A stretch of DNA of 64,000 nt from Microbacterium sp. SCN 70-27 (GTDB taxonomy: Bacteria; Actinomycetota; Actinomycetes; Actinomycetales; Microbacteriaceae). The stretch is from NCBI GenBank assembly GCA_001724425.1, contig MEEK01000008.1:10534-74533 (forward strand), given 5' to 3'. Shown in pieces: positions 9,682-18,613 of the stretch. Position 1 is the stretch's first letter. The number at the start of each line of letters is the position of its first letter. The position numbers were made by a program, and so were the translations under genes. The notes below the pieces were generated by a model that was not told the DNA's origin, did no database searches, and was given only the letters and a program-made list of their open reading frames with translations.

Positions 9682-10547
9682 AGGTCTCTCCCCGATACGG
9701 CGAACGTGTCACAGGCGCTCGGCCCGCCCTTGAACCCGGTGGCGAACCAGCGCTGGCGCTGCTCGCTCGATCCGTGCGTCCAGCTCTCCGGGTTGACCCG
9801 GCCGGACATGGACTGGATGTGGTCGTCACCGACCGCCGCTGCGGCGGCCAGCGCATCGCGGATCTGGTCCTCCGTCGGCGTCTTCATGAATGGCACGCCG
9901 TTCTCGTCCTTCTGGTCGGGCGCACCCGCGATGAACGCACCGGCGTAGCAGTCGGCCTGCAGTTCACTGCGGACGCCGTTGCTCTCCGGGCCCGTGCCGT
10001 TGTTCGGGTACTTGTCGAACGTGCCGGTGATCTGCTGGATGTGGTGCCCGTACTCGTGGGCGAGCACGTAGACCTGCGCGAGCGGCCCGGCGGTGTCGCC
10101 GAACTGCTGCTCGAGCACATCGAAGAACGTCGGATCGATGTAGACGGTCTCCTCCGGCGGGCAGTAGAAGGGGCCGGTGGCGTTGGATGCCGTGCCGCAG
10201 GCCGTCGGCGTCGAGCCGTCGACGATGATGAGCTGCGGCGGGCGGTAGCCGGTCGTCTTGCCCGCCCAGTACACGTTGATGGCCTTCGATCCCGCGGCCA
10301 GCCGGCAGTCGACGCTCGCGTTCGCGTCGGCGCCGGTCTGGCAGTTCGAGAGCTCCGTCCCGGGGCCCGCATCGCCCGAGCCTCCGCTGCCGACGAGAAG
10401 GCTCGAGAAGTCACCGCCGGTGAAGATCTGCAACAGGATGACGGCGATCGCGCCGAGCCCGCCGATACCCCCGGCGATCGCGCCTCCGCCGGGCCCGCGC
10501 CGCCTCGCGCCGGAACCGCTCACATCGGCGTTGCTGTTGAACGTCAT
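9678..10547 (-). CDS. Neutral zinc metallopeptidase, YpfJ family
   Basis: Membrane-anchored putative peptidase of 289 residues. One helix (about residues 21-42) follows a short Gly/Arg-rich cytoplasmic tip, so the catalytic domain is probably outside. The zinc motif HEYGHH is at 165-170, with a likely third ligand in SELQADCYAGAF near 198; six or so cysteines in the exported part could form disulfides. I start at 10547 (MTFNSNADVSG) rather than further upstream: that N-terminus is typical of actinobacterial relatives and the start sits six bases after a TACGGT -10 hexamer. The stop overlaps the proline iminopeptidase start. The physiological substrate of this family is unknown. Confidence 0.87.
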   Translation of the reverse strand: MTFNSNADVSGSGARRRGPGGGAIAGGIGGLGAIAVILLQIFTGGDFSSLLVGSGGSGDAGPGTELSNCQTGADANASVDCRLAAGSKAINVYWAGKTTGYRPPQLIIVDGSTPTACGTASNATGPFYCPPEETVYIDPTFFDVLEQQFGDTAGPLAQVYVLAHEYGHHIQQITGTFDKYPNNGTGPESNGVRSELQADCYAGAFIAGAPDQKDENGVPFMKTPTEDQIRDALAAAAAVGDDHIQSMSGRVNPESWTHGSSEQRQRWFATGFKGGPSACDTFAVSGRDL

Positions 10548-10553
10548 GGGCAT

Positions 10554-10559
10554 ACCGTA
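10554..10559 (-). promoter_or_regulatory. -10 element, leaderless promoter of zinc metallopeptidase
   Basis: TACGGT on the minus strand, followed after exactly six bases by the ATG at 10547. This spacing puts the transcript start on or next to the start codon. It diverges from the mdh promoter about 95 bp away. Confidence 0.55.
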
Positions 10560-10651
10560 TCGCGCGACACGCCGTGGCACAGTGCGCCCCGTCGGCGCAT
10601 CCACGCCGTCATCCGGCATTCTGCAGGTGTGGGCGCGGTGGGCTCACAGCG

Positions 10652-10657
10652 TAGGCT
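10652..10657 (+). promoter_or_regulatory. -10 element, leaderless promoter of mdh
   Basis: TAGGCT followed by six bases (CGGGAC) and the ATG at 10664. There is no ribosome binding site, consistent with leaderless expression. Confidence 0.6.
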
Positions 10658-10663
10658 CGGGAC

Positions 10664-11668
10664 ATGGATGCCACGACCGTCACCCTCACCGGAGCGGGTG
10701 GCCAGATCGGCTACGCGCTCCTCTTCCGGATCGCCTCGGGCGCGATGCTCGGAACGGACCGCCCCGTACGGCTGCGACTCCTCGAGATCCCGCAGGGGCT
10801 GAAGGCGGCGGAGGGCGCCGCGCTCGAGCTCCAGGACTGCGCGTTCCCGCTGCTGCAGGACGTCGAGATCACCGACGACCCGCGCACGGCCTTCGACGGT
10901 GCGAACATCGCGATGCTCGTCGGCGCCCGCCCCCGCACGGCCGGGATGGAGCGTGCCGACCTGCTCGCGGCGAACGCCGGGATCTTCGGTCCGCAGGGCG
11001 CCGCCCTGAACGCGGTCGCAGCCGACGACGTCCGCGTCGTCGTCGTCGGGAACCCGGCGAACACGAACGCGCTCATCGCCGCGGCATCCGCCCCCGACAT
11101 CCCGGGCGACCGTTTCGGCGCCCTCACCCGTCTCGACCACGATCGCGCCGTCGCGCAGCTCGCCGCGGCCACCGCCGCGCCCGTCTCCGCCATCGCGGGC
11201 GTCGCAATCTGGGGCAACCACTCCGCGACGCAGTTCCCCGACGTCGACCACGCGACGGTCGCGGGCCGCCCCGCGCGCGAGGTGCTCGCCGAACGACTCG
11301 GCGGGTCGGCTGCCGCCGCGGCCTGGCTCGACGACGAGTTCGTGCCGCGCGTCGCCAAGCGCGGGGCCGAGATCATCTCCGTGCGCGGGTCGTCGTCGGC
11401 CGCGTCCGCTGCGAACGCCGCGATCTCGCACGTCCGCGACAGCGTGCTCGGCACGCCCGACGGCCCGACGAGTGCCGCGGTACTCTCCCGGGGCGAATAC
11501 GGAGTGCCGGAGGGGCTGTACTCGTCCTTCCCCGTGACGAGCGACGGATCGGGTTATCGGATCATCGAAGGTCTCGACCTCGACGATCGCGCACGATCGC
11601 GGGTGGATGCCTCCGTCGCCGAACTCGTGGCCGAGCGCGACGCCGTGCGGGCGCTCGGGCTCCTCTGA
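10664..11668 (+). CDS. mdh: Malate dehydrogenase
   Basis: TCA-cycle interconversion of malate and oxaloacetate with NAD. The 334-residue protein has the nucleotide-binding motif GAGGQIG at 10-16, the mobile active-site loop in [18 protein letters not shown], the [10 protein letters not shown] segment near 125 and the catalytic His186 in [11 protein letters not shown]. It belongs to the cytosolic-type MDH group common in actinobacteria; ARP replaces the commoner AMP and QFPD the commoner QYPD, both conservative positions. An antiporter gene starts four bases after its stop. Confidence 0.95.
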   Translation: MDATTVTLTGAGGQIGYALLFRIASGAMLGTDRPVRLRLLEIPQGLKAAEGAALELQDCAFPLLQDVEITDDPRTAFDGANIAMLVGARPRTAGMERADLLAANAGIFGPQGAALNAVAADDVRVVVVGNPANTNALIAAASAPDIPGDRFGALTRLDHDRAVAQLAAATAAPVSAIAGVAIWGNHSATQFPDVDHATVAGRPAREVLAERLGGSAAAAAWLDDEFVPRVAKRGAEIISVRGSSSAASAANAAISHVRDSVLGTPDGPTSAAVLSRGEYGVPEGLYSSFPVTSDGSGYRIIEGLDLDDRARSRVDASVAELVAERDAVRALGLL

Positions 11669-11672
11669 CGCG

Positions 11673-13454
11673 ATGGATGTCCTCCTCGTCGGCCTGATCG
11701 GGGTGGTCGCGGTCGCCGTCGTGACGGCGCTCGCGCAGCGGCTCGGCGTGGCGGGACCGCTGCTGCTCGTGGCGCTCGGGCTGGGCGTCGGACTCCTGCC
11801 CTTCGTCGATGTGCCGGAGATCGATCCGGAGCTGATCCTCGTCGGCATCCTCCCGCCGCTCCTGTATGCCGCTGCGGTACGACTGCCGGCGATCGAGTTC
11901 CGTCGCGACCTGACCCCGATCTCGGGGCTCGCCGTGGTGCTCGTCGTGGTCACGTCTCTCGTGCTGGGCTGGTTCTTCTCGCTCGTGCTGCCCGGCGTGG
12001 GGTTCGCGCTGGGGGTCGCCCTCGGCGCGATCCTCAGTCCGACGGATGCCGTGGCGACGTCGATCGCGAAGAAGCTCGGCATCTCGCCACGCGTGACGAC
12101 GATGCTCGAGGGCGAGAGCCTGCTCAACGACGCGACGGCACTCGTGCTCCTGAGAACCGCACTGCTCGCCGTGGTCGCCGGATCGTTCTCGTTCGGGAAG
12201 GCGCTCGGGGCGTTCGCGTGGGCCGTGTTGATCGCCGTCGTGGTCGGCGCGATCGTCGGCATCCTGACCCTGCGGTTGCGTGCCTGGATCGGCGACTCGG
12301 CCGCGAGCACGGCGATCGGCTTCACGGTGCCGTTCCTCGCGTACCTGCCCGCCGAGCACCTGAACGGCTCGGGCCTCGTCGCGGCGGTGATCGCGGGCAT
12401 CGTCACCGGCCAGGGCGCGCAGCGCTGGTTCACACCCGAGCAGCGACTGTCCGACGAGGTGAACTGGCGCACCGTCGAACTCGTCCTCGAGGGCGGGATC
12501 TTCCTCATCATGGGTCTCGAGCTCGACCAGATCGTCTCCGACGTGCGCGAGCGGCACGAGGGGCTCGTGCTCCCGACGTTCGTCGCGCTCGCGGCGCTCG
12601 CGATCCTCCTCGCGGTGCGGGCGGCGTACGTCGCGCTGATCCTCTGGGCGGGCCGTCGTCGCGCGGGCCGGTTCGACCGCTCCCGCCTCGAGAACCTCGA
12701 CGCCCGCCTCGATGCGATGAGTGCGCAGGGCGGTTCGGCGACCCTGCCGGCATCGAACACGGATCCGGGAACGGGGCCGGGCAAGGGCAAAGGCAAGGGA
12801 CGCCGCGAACCCTCCCCCGAACGGGCCGAGCGCCGCATCGAGAGCATGCGCGAGCGCGTCTCGCGCGGCCTCGCCGATTTCGACTACTACCACTCGTCGC
12901 CGCTCGGATGGCGCCACGGTACGGTCATCGTCTGGGCCGGCATGCGCGGCGTCGTCACCCTCGCGGCATCCCAGACGATCCCCCGTTCGATCGACGAGCG
13001 CCCCATCTTCATCTTCATCGCCTTCGTCGTCGCGCTCGTGAGCCTCATGCTGCAGGGCTTCACGCTCCCGTGGGTCGTCCGGCACCTGAAGTTCGATACC
13101 GAGGCGGACGCCGCCGGCGACCGCGACGAGCAGAAGCGGCTCGACGAGGAGCTGCGCGGGGCCGCCCACGCCGCCCTGTCCGCCCCGACGCTGGTGCGCC
13201 GCGACGGTTCGGCATTCGACCCCGAGGTCATCCGCCGCGTGACGGCGCGCCTCGCGACCCCGCCCGATGACGACATGAGCGCCCTTGCGCGCGACATGCT
13301 GGAACTGCGGCTCGCGGTGATCGTGGCGCAGCGCACGCGACTCGGCGAGCTGGGATCGCACGGCCACTACAGCACGCGCACGCTCCGGCACAGCGGTGCC
13401 GAGCTCGATGCGGAGCAGCTGAGCGTCGAACTCCGCCTGCGCGACGAGGAGTGA
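11673..13454 (+). CDS. CPA1-family Na+(K+)/H+ antiporter
   Basis: Cytoplasmic-membrane cation/proton exchanger of 593 residues. About ten hydrophobic helices fill residues 1-335. A transport-site motif lies near residues 115-130 (GAILSPTDAVAT), and a late helix region WAGMRGVVTLAASQTIP (about 425) is characteristic of NhaP/NHE-like proteins. A hydrophilic, Lys/Gly/Arg-rich loop (about 345-405, with GKGKGKGRR) separates the two. The last 140 residues are a soluble, acidic, probably coiled cytoplasmic tail. The ATG at 11673 lies four bases after the mdh stop; no ribosome site is obvious, so it probably relies on coupling. Confidence 0.88.
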   Translation: MDVLLVGLIGVVAVAVVTALAQRLGVAGPLLLVALGLGVGLLPFVDVPEIDPELILVGILPPLLYAAAVRLPAIEFRRDLTPISGLAVVLVVVTSLVLGWFFSLVLPGVGFALGVALGAILSPTDAVATSIAKKLGISPRVTTMLEGESLLNDATALVLLRTALLAVVAGSFSFGKALGAFAWAVLIAVVVGAIVGILTLRLRAWIGDSAASTAIGFTVPFLAYLPAEHLNGSGLVAAVIAGIVTGQGAQRWFTPEQRLSDEVNWRTVELVLEGGIFLIMGLELDQIVSDVRERHEGLVLPTFVALAALAILLAVRAAYVALILWAGRRRAGRFDRSRLENLDARLDAMSAQGGSATLPASNTDPGTGPGKGKGKGRREPSPERAERRIESMRERVSRGLADFDYYHSSPLGWRHGTVIVWAGMRGVVTLAASQTIPRSIDERPIFIFIAFVVALVSLMLQGFTLPWVVRHLKFDTEADAAGDRDEQKRLDEELRGAAHAALSAPTLVRRDGSAFDPEVIRRVTARLATPPDDDMSALARDMLELRLAVIVAQRTRLGELGSHGHYSTRTLRHSGAELDAEQLSVELRLRDEE

Positions 13455-13504
13455 CCGTCGGCGCCTCCGATTTGTGAGAATAGGTGCGTCGACGAAGGAG
13501 CAGG

Positions 13505-13933
13505 ATGACCGACCACACGGATGCCACGGGGCGCGCGCCCGCCGACTACGCGGAGTCGGTCGCCCTCCCCGCCGTGACCGAGGCCGTTCCGGTGATCGTC
13601 TCGGGCACCGACTGGTGGGCGGAGCGCCCGACCGGTGCGCGCCTCGTCGGTCTCGTCGTCGCCCGCGACGACCTGCCGTCGGTCATCGCGCAGCGCGACG
13701 CGCTCGCGGAGTTCGGGGTGCCGATCGAAGGCTTCCGTCACCCGGCCCCGGAGACCGGTGAGAGCTGGTCGGAGCGGCTCACGCGGCTGTTCGGACGACT
13801 CACGAGCGGAGACGTCGTCGTCGTGGCCGACAAGCACGCCCTCGGACGGACGGTGGACGAGGAGACGCACGCCATCGGCGAGCTGCGCCGGCGCGGCATC
13901 ATCGTGAAGGTGCTGGGCCACTCGCGGCTCTGA
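13505..13933 (+). CDS. Small protein with a degenerate serine-recombinase N-terminal fold
   Basis: 142 residues, ATG at 13505 preceded by GAAGGAG. Residues about 50-138 follow the layout of the resolvase/invertase catalytic domain: AQRDALAEFGVPIEGF, then RLTRLFGRLTSGDVVVVADKHALGR, then AIGELRRRGIIVKVL. The first-strand segment that carries the catalytic Ser in true recombinases (RVS-type) reads VVARDDL, so the nucleophile is missing, and there is no DNA-binding or C-terminal domain. It is therefore unlikely to recombine DNA. No function can be assigned. It may be a domesticated regulatory fragment. The fold assignment is by eye. Confidence 0.6.
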   Translation: MTDHTDATGRAPADYAESVALPAVTEAVPVIVSGTDWWAERPTGARLVGLVVARDDLPSVIAQRDALAEFGVPIEGFRHPAPETGESWSERLTRLFGRLTSGDVVVVADKHALGRTVDEETHAIGELRRRGIIVKVLGHSRL

Positions 13934-13945
13934 CGAGCCGACCGC

Positions 13946-14749
13946 TCAGCCCGCGGCGGTGCCGGGGGTGCGAGAGGTGCCGGAGCCGCCGGCGGTGCCG
14001 GTGAGCGCGGGGTCATCGAGAAGCGCCAGGTCGTCGCGCGTGACAAGGCGCGACGCGACCGCGTACTCGACGAGGCGCACGCGGCGATTCGTGGCGGATG
14101 CCGTCACGCCGCCGCGCAGCCCCGGAACCCCCTGCCGGTCGAGTTTGTCGCACACGTTGTCGAGCTTGCGGTTGAACCGCGTGAGGCTCCAGCCGAGGCG
14201 CTGAGCTGCGGCGGCGGAGCTCGGCAGCTCGCTCATGCCGGTGCCGTCGCGCCGCAGCACCGGCTCGGCGAGGGCGACGATGATGACCTTCTGGCTCGGG
14301 GTGAGCGGCACGGCCCCGATCGTGGACTCCCCGACGGCGACGGCATCCGGTCGTGTTTCGCGGAACGTCGGCTGCGCCGCGTGCACCGTCAGCTCGTACG
14401 TCGTCGCACCGGCGCTGAAGACGACCGTGGTGACGCCGAAGACGATCGGCAGTCGCGCGCCGGGGGCGAGCTGGGCCTGCACGCGGCCTTCCGTGTCGCT
14501 GACGGTCGCGGCGAGGCGCGCCCCGATGTTGACGAGCCACCAGAGGTTCCCGGCCGGTTCGATCGACAGGAAGTGCCGATGCAGGAACAGGTTGTCGTCG
14601 ATCGCGAGGTCGCCCTCGCGTCCGATCGTGAAGGGTGCGTCGGGTGAGACGCGGTGGTACTCGCCCGCGAACTCGACAGTGACATCGCCGGGCGTCGGCG
14701 CGTCGCCACCATCTCCGAGAGGTGGGACCGTGTCCTCGATGTCGGTCAC
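13946..14749 (-). CDS. FHA-domain protein with C-terminal helix-turn-helix-like region
   Basis: Last gene of the nine-gene operon, 267 residues. An FHA-like beta fold spans about residues 22-115, with FTIGREGDLAIDDN and LVNIGARL in the phosphothreonine-loop positions; the usual S-x-x-H step reads HRHF, so binding may be altered. Residues 140-240 form a helical region (LTPSQKVIIVALAEP ... RLGWSLTRFNRKLDNVCDKL) that looks like a winged-helix, sigma-like or response-regulator-like unit. It may read out phosphorylation by the kinase next door. The GTG at 14749 overlaps the kinase stop by four bases. Confidence 0.75.
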   Translation of the reverse strand: MTDIEDTVPPLGDGGDAPTPGDVTVEFAGEYHRVSPDAPFTIGREGDLAIDDNLFLHRHFLSIEPAGNLWWLVNIGARLAATVSDTEGRVQAQLAPGARLPIVFGVTTVVFSAGATTYELTVHAAQPTFRETRPDAVAVGESTIGAVPLTPSQKVIIVALAEPVLRRDGTGMSELPSSAAAAQRLGWSLTRFNRKLDNVCDKLDRQGVPGLRGGVTASATNRRVRLVEYAVASRLVTRDDLALLDDPALTGTAGGSGTSRTPGTAAG

Positions 14750-16395
14750 GGGGTGCACCCTCGCGTCTCTGGTCCCGTCGTCGAGTCGGAGCGCTGCAGC
14801 GTCACCTTGATGCAGGTGCGCCCGCTCGGGTCGGCCGGAAGCGTCACGGACGTCGTCAGGATGCGCTGCGCCTGACCGTTGCCGTCGAGGGTGTACGGGT
14901 ACCAGATGTAGGCATCCCCCTCCTTGGGGTCGGGGTTCACCCAGGTGAAGACGACCTCGCCGCCCTGAACCACCCCCACCGGGTCCGACACGGCGGGTAC
15001 GAGGTCCCCGACGGGATCCTGTGGGGCGACCGACGACGCAGGGGATTTGACCGGGTCTTCGGTCGATCCGCCGAAGAACCCGAGCATGCCCGCGACCGCG
15101 GCGACGGCGCCCGCCGTGATGACGACGGATGCCGCGACGGCGAGCCCGATCCACAGGCCCCGACGGGACGCGGGAGCGGGCGCGGGCGGCGGTGCCGGCG
15201 CGTCGGCCGGCGCCGTGACCTGCCCGGCGGCAGCCGGCGGGATGCCGCCCGGCGCCCCGAACTGCGGAGGCACCGGGCGCACGGCTGCGATCGTGTCGTC
15301 GACAGGCGGCGCAGCAGGCGCAGCAGGAGCGACCGAGGCGACCGGCGGGATCGCGACGGGCGAGCGGCGCAGCGTCGGATCATCCGTCGTCTCGGCCGCG
15401 GGTGCGGCCTCCGGGCGACGACGCGTCGGACCGGCGGCGGGCGCCGTGTGCGGCTCGATGCTGACGATCCCGCGGACCCGGGTGAGCTCGCCGTCCTCGT
15501 CCTCGTCGGGGCCCTCCTCGGGCGAATCGTCGAGGATGTCGATCGGGGTGACGGAGTGGGCGAGCTCGATCTGCACACGCTGCAGCGCCCGCGCGAAGGC
15601 CACCGCGGACTCGTAGCGATCGCCCGGGCGCTTGGACATCGCCCGTTCGAGCACCGCCTCGAGCGACGCCGGGACGTCGGGGCGCCCGAGGGGCGCGGCC
15701 GGCTCGGTCTCGATCCGCTGGATGAGGTCCGCGCCGCTGTTGCGGCCTCCGGGCTGCTCGAACGGCGACCGCCCCGCGAGGAGCGTGTAGACGGTCGCAC
15801 CGAGCGCGTACACGTCGGTCGCGACCCCCGACGCGGGCTGGTCGCTGAAGGCTTCCGGTGGGGACCACGGGATCGACATCCCCGTCGAGGACTCCTCCGC
15901 ACCCGCTGTCGTCGCGATGCCGAAGTCGGTGAGGGCCGGGCGGTTGTACTCGGTGACGAGGATGTTCGCGGGCTTGATGTCACGGTGCAGGATGCCCGCG
16001 CGATGCGCCGTCTCGACGGCGGCGGCGACCTGGACGCCGACCCGCAGCGCCTCGGCGACGGAGAACGCCTGCGCGCGGGAGCGCACCTGCAGGTTCGGAC
16101 GCGAGCAGTACTCCATGACGAGGTACGGCCTGCCGTCGTCGGAGACGCCCGCCTGGTAGATCGTCACGATCGCGGGGTGCGTCGACAGGAGCGCCATGAC
16201 GTTCGCCTCGGCGGCGAACTGCTCGGCGGCACCGGCGCCCATGCGGTCGGCGAGGAGCACCTTCACCGCGACGCGGCGGCGAGGCAGTTGCTGCTCGTAG
16301 AGGTAGACGTCGGCGAACCCGCCCGAACCGAGCACCTCGACGTAGGTGAAGCCGGCGAGCGCGGGCGGCGGCGCCGGGGGTCGCTTGCCGCTCAC
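14746..16395 (-). CDS. Transmembrane Ser/Thr protein kinase
   Basis: 549 residues. The Hanks-type kinase domain covers 15-280: glycine loop GSGGFADVYLY (23-33), Lys45 in AVKVL, Glu63, HRDIKPANIL at 137-146 and DFG at 157-159. A Pro/Ala-rich acidic juxtamembrane region (280-410) follows, then one membrane helix (about 415-440) and an external domain of about 110 residues with two cysteines. No PASTA repeats are present, so this is not PknB. The start is GTG at 16395, overlapping the upstream FHA stop. With the PP2C two genes upstream and three FHA proteins in the operon, it probably phosphorylates FHA partners and perhaps the membrane machinery. Confidence 0.93.
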   Translation of the reverse strand: MSGKRPPAPPPALAGFTYVEVLGSGGFADVYLYEQQLPRRRVAVKVLLADRMGAGAAEQFAAEANVMALLSTHPAIVTIYQAGVSDDGRPYLVMEYCSRPNLQVRSRAQAFSVAEALRVGVQVAAAVETAHRAGILHRDIKPANILVTEYNRPALTDFGIATTAGAEESSTGMSIPWSPPEAFSDQPASGVATDVYALGATVYTLLAGRSPFEQPGGRNSGADLIQRIETEPAAPLGRPDVPASLEAVLERAMSKRPGDRYESAVAFARALQRVQIELAHSVTPIDILDDSPEEGPDEDEDGELTRVRGIVSIEPHTAPAAGPTRRRPEAAPAAETTDDPTLRRSPVAIPPVASVAPAAPAAPPVDDTIAAVRPVPPQFGAPGGIPPAAAGQVTAPADAPAPPPAPAPASRRGLWIGLAVAASVVITAGAVAAVAGMLGFFGGSTEDPVKSPASSVAPQDPVGDLVPAVSDPVGVVQGGEVVFTWVNPDPKEGDAYIWYPYTLDGNGQAQRILTTSVTLPADPSGRTCIKVTLQRSDSTTGPETRGCTP

Positions 16396-17783
16396 GGGAG
16401 GTCCTCGAAGGTGACGATGACTCCGTCGCCGAGGTCGAGCGAGTCTCCCGTCACGACCATCGTCGGCTCGCCCGGGTGCAGGCGCACCGGGGTCTGGCCG
16501 ACGCGGTGCAGCAGCGTGCCGTTGGTCGTGTCGAGGTCGGTGACGAGCACGTGGTCGCCCTCCGCACGGATCTCGACATGGCTGCGCGAGATGTCCTGCT
16601 GAGGGCTGTCGACGGCGATGAGCGTCGGCAGCTCTGCGCCGGAGGTGCGCGTGGACTTCGGACGGCGCCCGATCACGACGGGACGCTCGAGTTCGACGAC
16701 CTCTCCCGTCGACAGAAGGATGCGCCCCCGCGAGGGACGACGCGGCGGCACTCCATCGGTGGATTCGAACTGTGCGCGCTCGGCGTCGCGCAGCGCCCGG
16801 GCTTCGACGACCGAGATCGTCGCGCCGTCGTGGTCACCGCCGCGCGCCGCAGGCTGCGCTTCTGGCGCGGACGGCGTCTGCGCGGAGAGCGCGGGGCGCG
16901 GGGAACGGGCGATCGTCTCGCCCCAGATCATCTCGTGCTCCTCCGGCGCCTCGGGCAGCACCGTCGTCATCGCGGGGCCGAGCGTGTCACCGACGCCCGC
17001 GATGGGGCCCGTGGTGGGCACGGGCGTCGCGGGCGGCGGTGCGGGGAGCTCCGGTGCCACGAGAGGCGGGCTCGGCGGAGCGGGAGGGGCGTCGACGGGA
17101 GGTGGTTCGGCCGCGGTGACGTCCGACGGAGGCCCGTCGGCCGCAGGGGACGGTGAGGATGCCCCGACCGCGGCCAGCGGCGCGGCCGCATCCGCTGCCG
17201 GCGGCTCCGTGGCATCCGCCGGCACGACCTCGGGGAGCGGCAGCTCGACATCCGCCTCAGCCTGGTCGTCGGCGAGAGCGGCCGCGAGAGCGGGCGCGGC
17301 CGCCGCGGACGGCCACGCCGCTCCGACGGTGACGACGACCAGATCGGCGCGCGCGACGCCGGAACGAAGCGGCACGACGGCGTCCTCCCCCGTCACCCCG
17401 GCCGCGATCGTGACGCGTGCGGCGCCGGCGACGAACCGCTCCGACCAGGTTGCGACGGACGCGCCGGAGACCTCCTGCGCACCGTCGACGCCGTCGACGA
17501 TGACGGAGACCGCACCGCGCACGGCGACGCGAATGCCGCCCGCCTCCGCGACGGCGAGGGCGAACGGCGGGATCGCGGACAGCGATGTGCCGAAAGCGCC
17601 CGTCAGCGCATCGAGCACGGCACCGATGCCGCCGTCGCCGATCCGCCGCCAGACGGCTTCGGCCGTGTGGGCGCTGACCGTCGCCGCGAGCGCGGCCACC
17701 GCCGGGCCTTCCGCGGCGATCCACCAGGCCGCCTCACCCTGCGCCGGTCGGTAGTGGACCTGCGCTTCGCTTCCGCGCGCCAT
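16392..17783 (-). CDS. FHA-domain protein with unknown N-terminal domain and Pro-rich linker
   Basis: 463 residues. Residues 1-180 form an Ala-rich beta-rich domain that I do not recognise. Residues 185-350 are a Pro/Ala/acidic linker. Residues 355-460 are an FHA domain with VVIGRRP, DISRSHVEI and TNGTLL in the expected order, so phosphothreonine binding looks intact. The ATG at 17783 shares one base with the PP2C stop (TGATG), which fixes the start. Candidate substrate or scaffold of the kinase encoded directly downstream. Confidence 0.85.
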   Translation of the reverse strand: MARGSEAQVHYRPAQGEAAWWIAAEGPAVAALAATVSAHTAEAVWRRIGDGGIGAVLDALTGAFGTSLSAIPPFALAVAEAGGIRVAVRGAVSVIVDGVDGAQEVSGASVATWSERFVAGAARVTIAAGVTGEDAVVPLRSGVARADLVVVTVGAAWPSAAAAPALAAALADDQAEADVELPLPEVVPADATEPPAADAAAPLAAVGASSPSPAADGPPSDVTAAEPPPVDAPPAPPSPPLVAPELPAPPPATPVPTTGPIAGVGDTLGPAMTTVLPEAPEEHEMIWGETIARSPRPALSAQTPSAPEAQPAARGGDHDGATISVVEARALRDAERAQFESTDGVPPRRPSRGRILLSTGEVVELERPVVIGRRPKSTRTSGAELPTLIAVDSPQQDISRSHVEIRAEGDHVLVTDLDTTNGTLLHRVGQTPVRLHPGEPTMVVTGDSLDLGDGVIVTFEDLP

Positions 17784-18613
17784 CAGCGTGCTCCCCTCGA
17801 CCCGGAGCGGGGTCGCGTGTCGCTGTCGGGCTCGATGCCGCGCGCACCCGCCGGTGCCGTGTCGAACACCCCGTCGTCGACGCCCGAGACCGCGAGGGCG
17901 TCGACGACGATCGCGGTGATGTTGTCGCGTCCGCCGTGCAGCAGCGCCTCGTGGATGAGCCGCGTCGCGGCCTCCTGCGGGTCGTCCTCGCCGACGAGGA
18001 TGTCGCGCAGCTGCACCGCCGAGAGCTCGCCCGAGAGCCCGTCCGAGCACACGAGGATGCGGTCGCCCGGCTCGGCAGGCACCATCCAGTAGTCGGCCTG
18101 GCCGTCGCTTCCCGCGCCGATCGCGCGGGTGATCTCGTTGCGGCGGCTGTCGCTGCTGGCATCCGCTCCGGAGAGGACTCCCGCGTCGATGAGCTCCTGC
18201 ACGACGGAGTGGTCGACGCTGATCTGCTCGAGCATGCCGTTCGCGAAGCGGTAGGTGCGCGAGTCGCCCACGTTGACGGTGAGCCAGTACCCGACGCCGC
18301 CGACCTCGGCGATGACGACCCCCGTGAGGGTGGTGCCGGCAGCTCGTCCTTCGCTGCGGATCGCCTCGACGCGACCGCGCGCACGGCGGAGCGTCGCACG
18401 GACCTCATCGATCCCGAGGCTCGGCGCTCCGGTGAGCCTGCCGAACTCGGAGACGACGGCGGCGCTCGCGCGGTCGCCGGCGTCGTGGCCGCCCATCCCG
18501 TCTGCGACGAGGAAGAGCGGCGACTCGGCGAGGAACGAGTCCTCGTTGACCCGCCGGCGAAGCCCCGTGTGGCTCGCGGCTCCTGCGCGCACGACGATCG
18601 GCAACTCGCTCAT
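17783..18613 (-). CDS. PP2C-type Ser/Thr protein phosphatase
   Basis: 276 residues, soluble. Metal-site and active-site motifs are present: NEDSFLAE at 23-30, VADGMGGHDAGDRAS at 36-50, VGDSRTYRF near 128, SDGLSGELS near 187 and DNITAIVVDA near 233. It should remove phosphate from threonine or serine of proteins modified by the operon's kinase. Unlike PstP of the cell-division locus it has no membrane helix. The ATG at 18613 overlaps the upstream stop (ATGA). Confidence 0.92.
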   Translation of the reverse strand: MSELPIVVRAGAASHTGLRRRVNEDSFLAESPLFLVADGMGGHDAGDRASAAVVSEFGRLTGAPSLGIDEVRATLRRARGRVEAIRSEGRAAGTTLTGVVIAEVGGVGYWLTVNVGDSRTYRFANGMLEQISVDHSVVQELIDAGVLSGADASSDSRRNEITRAIGAGSDGQADYWMVPAEPGDRILVCSDGLSGELSAVQLRDILVGEDDPQEAATRLIHEALLHGGRDNITAIVVDALAVSGVDDGVFDTAPAGARGIEPDSDTRPRSGSRGAR

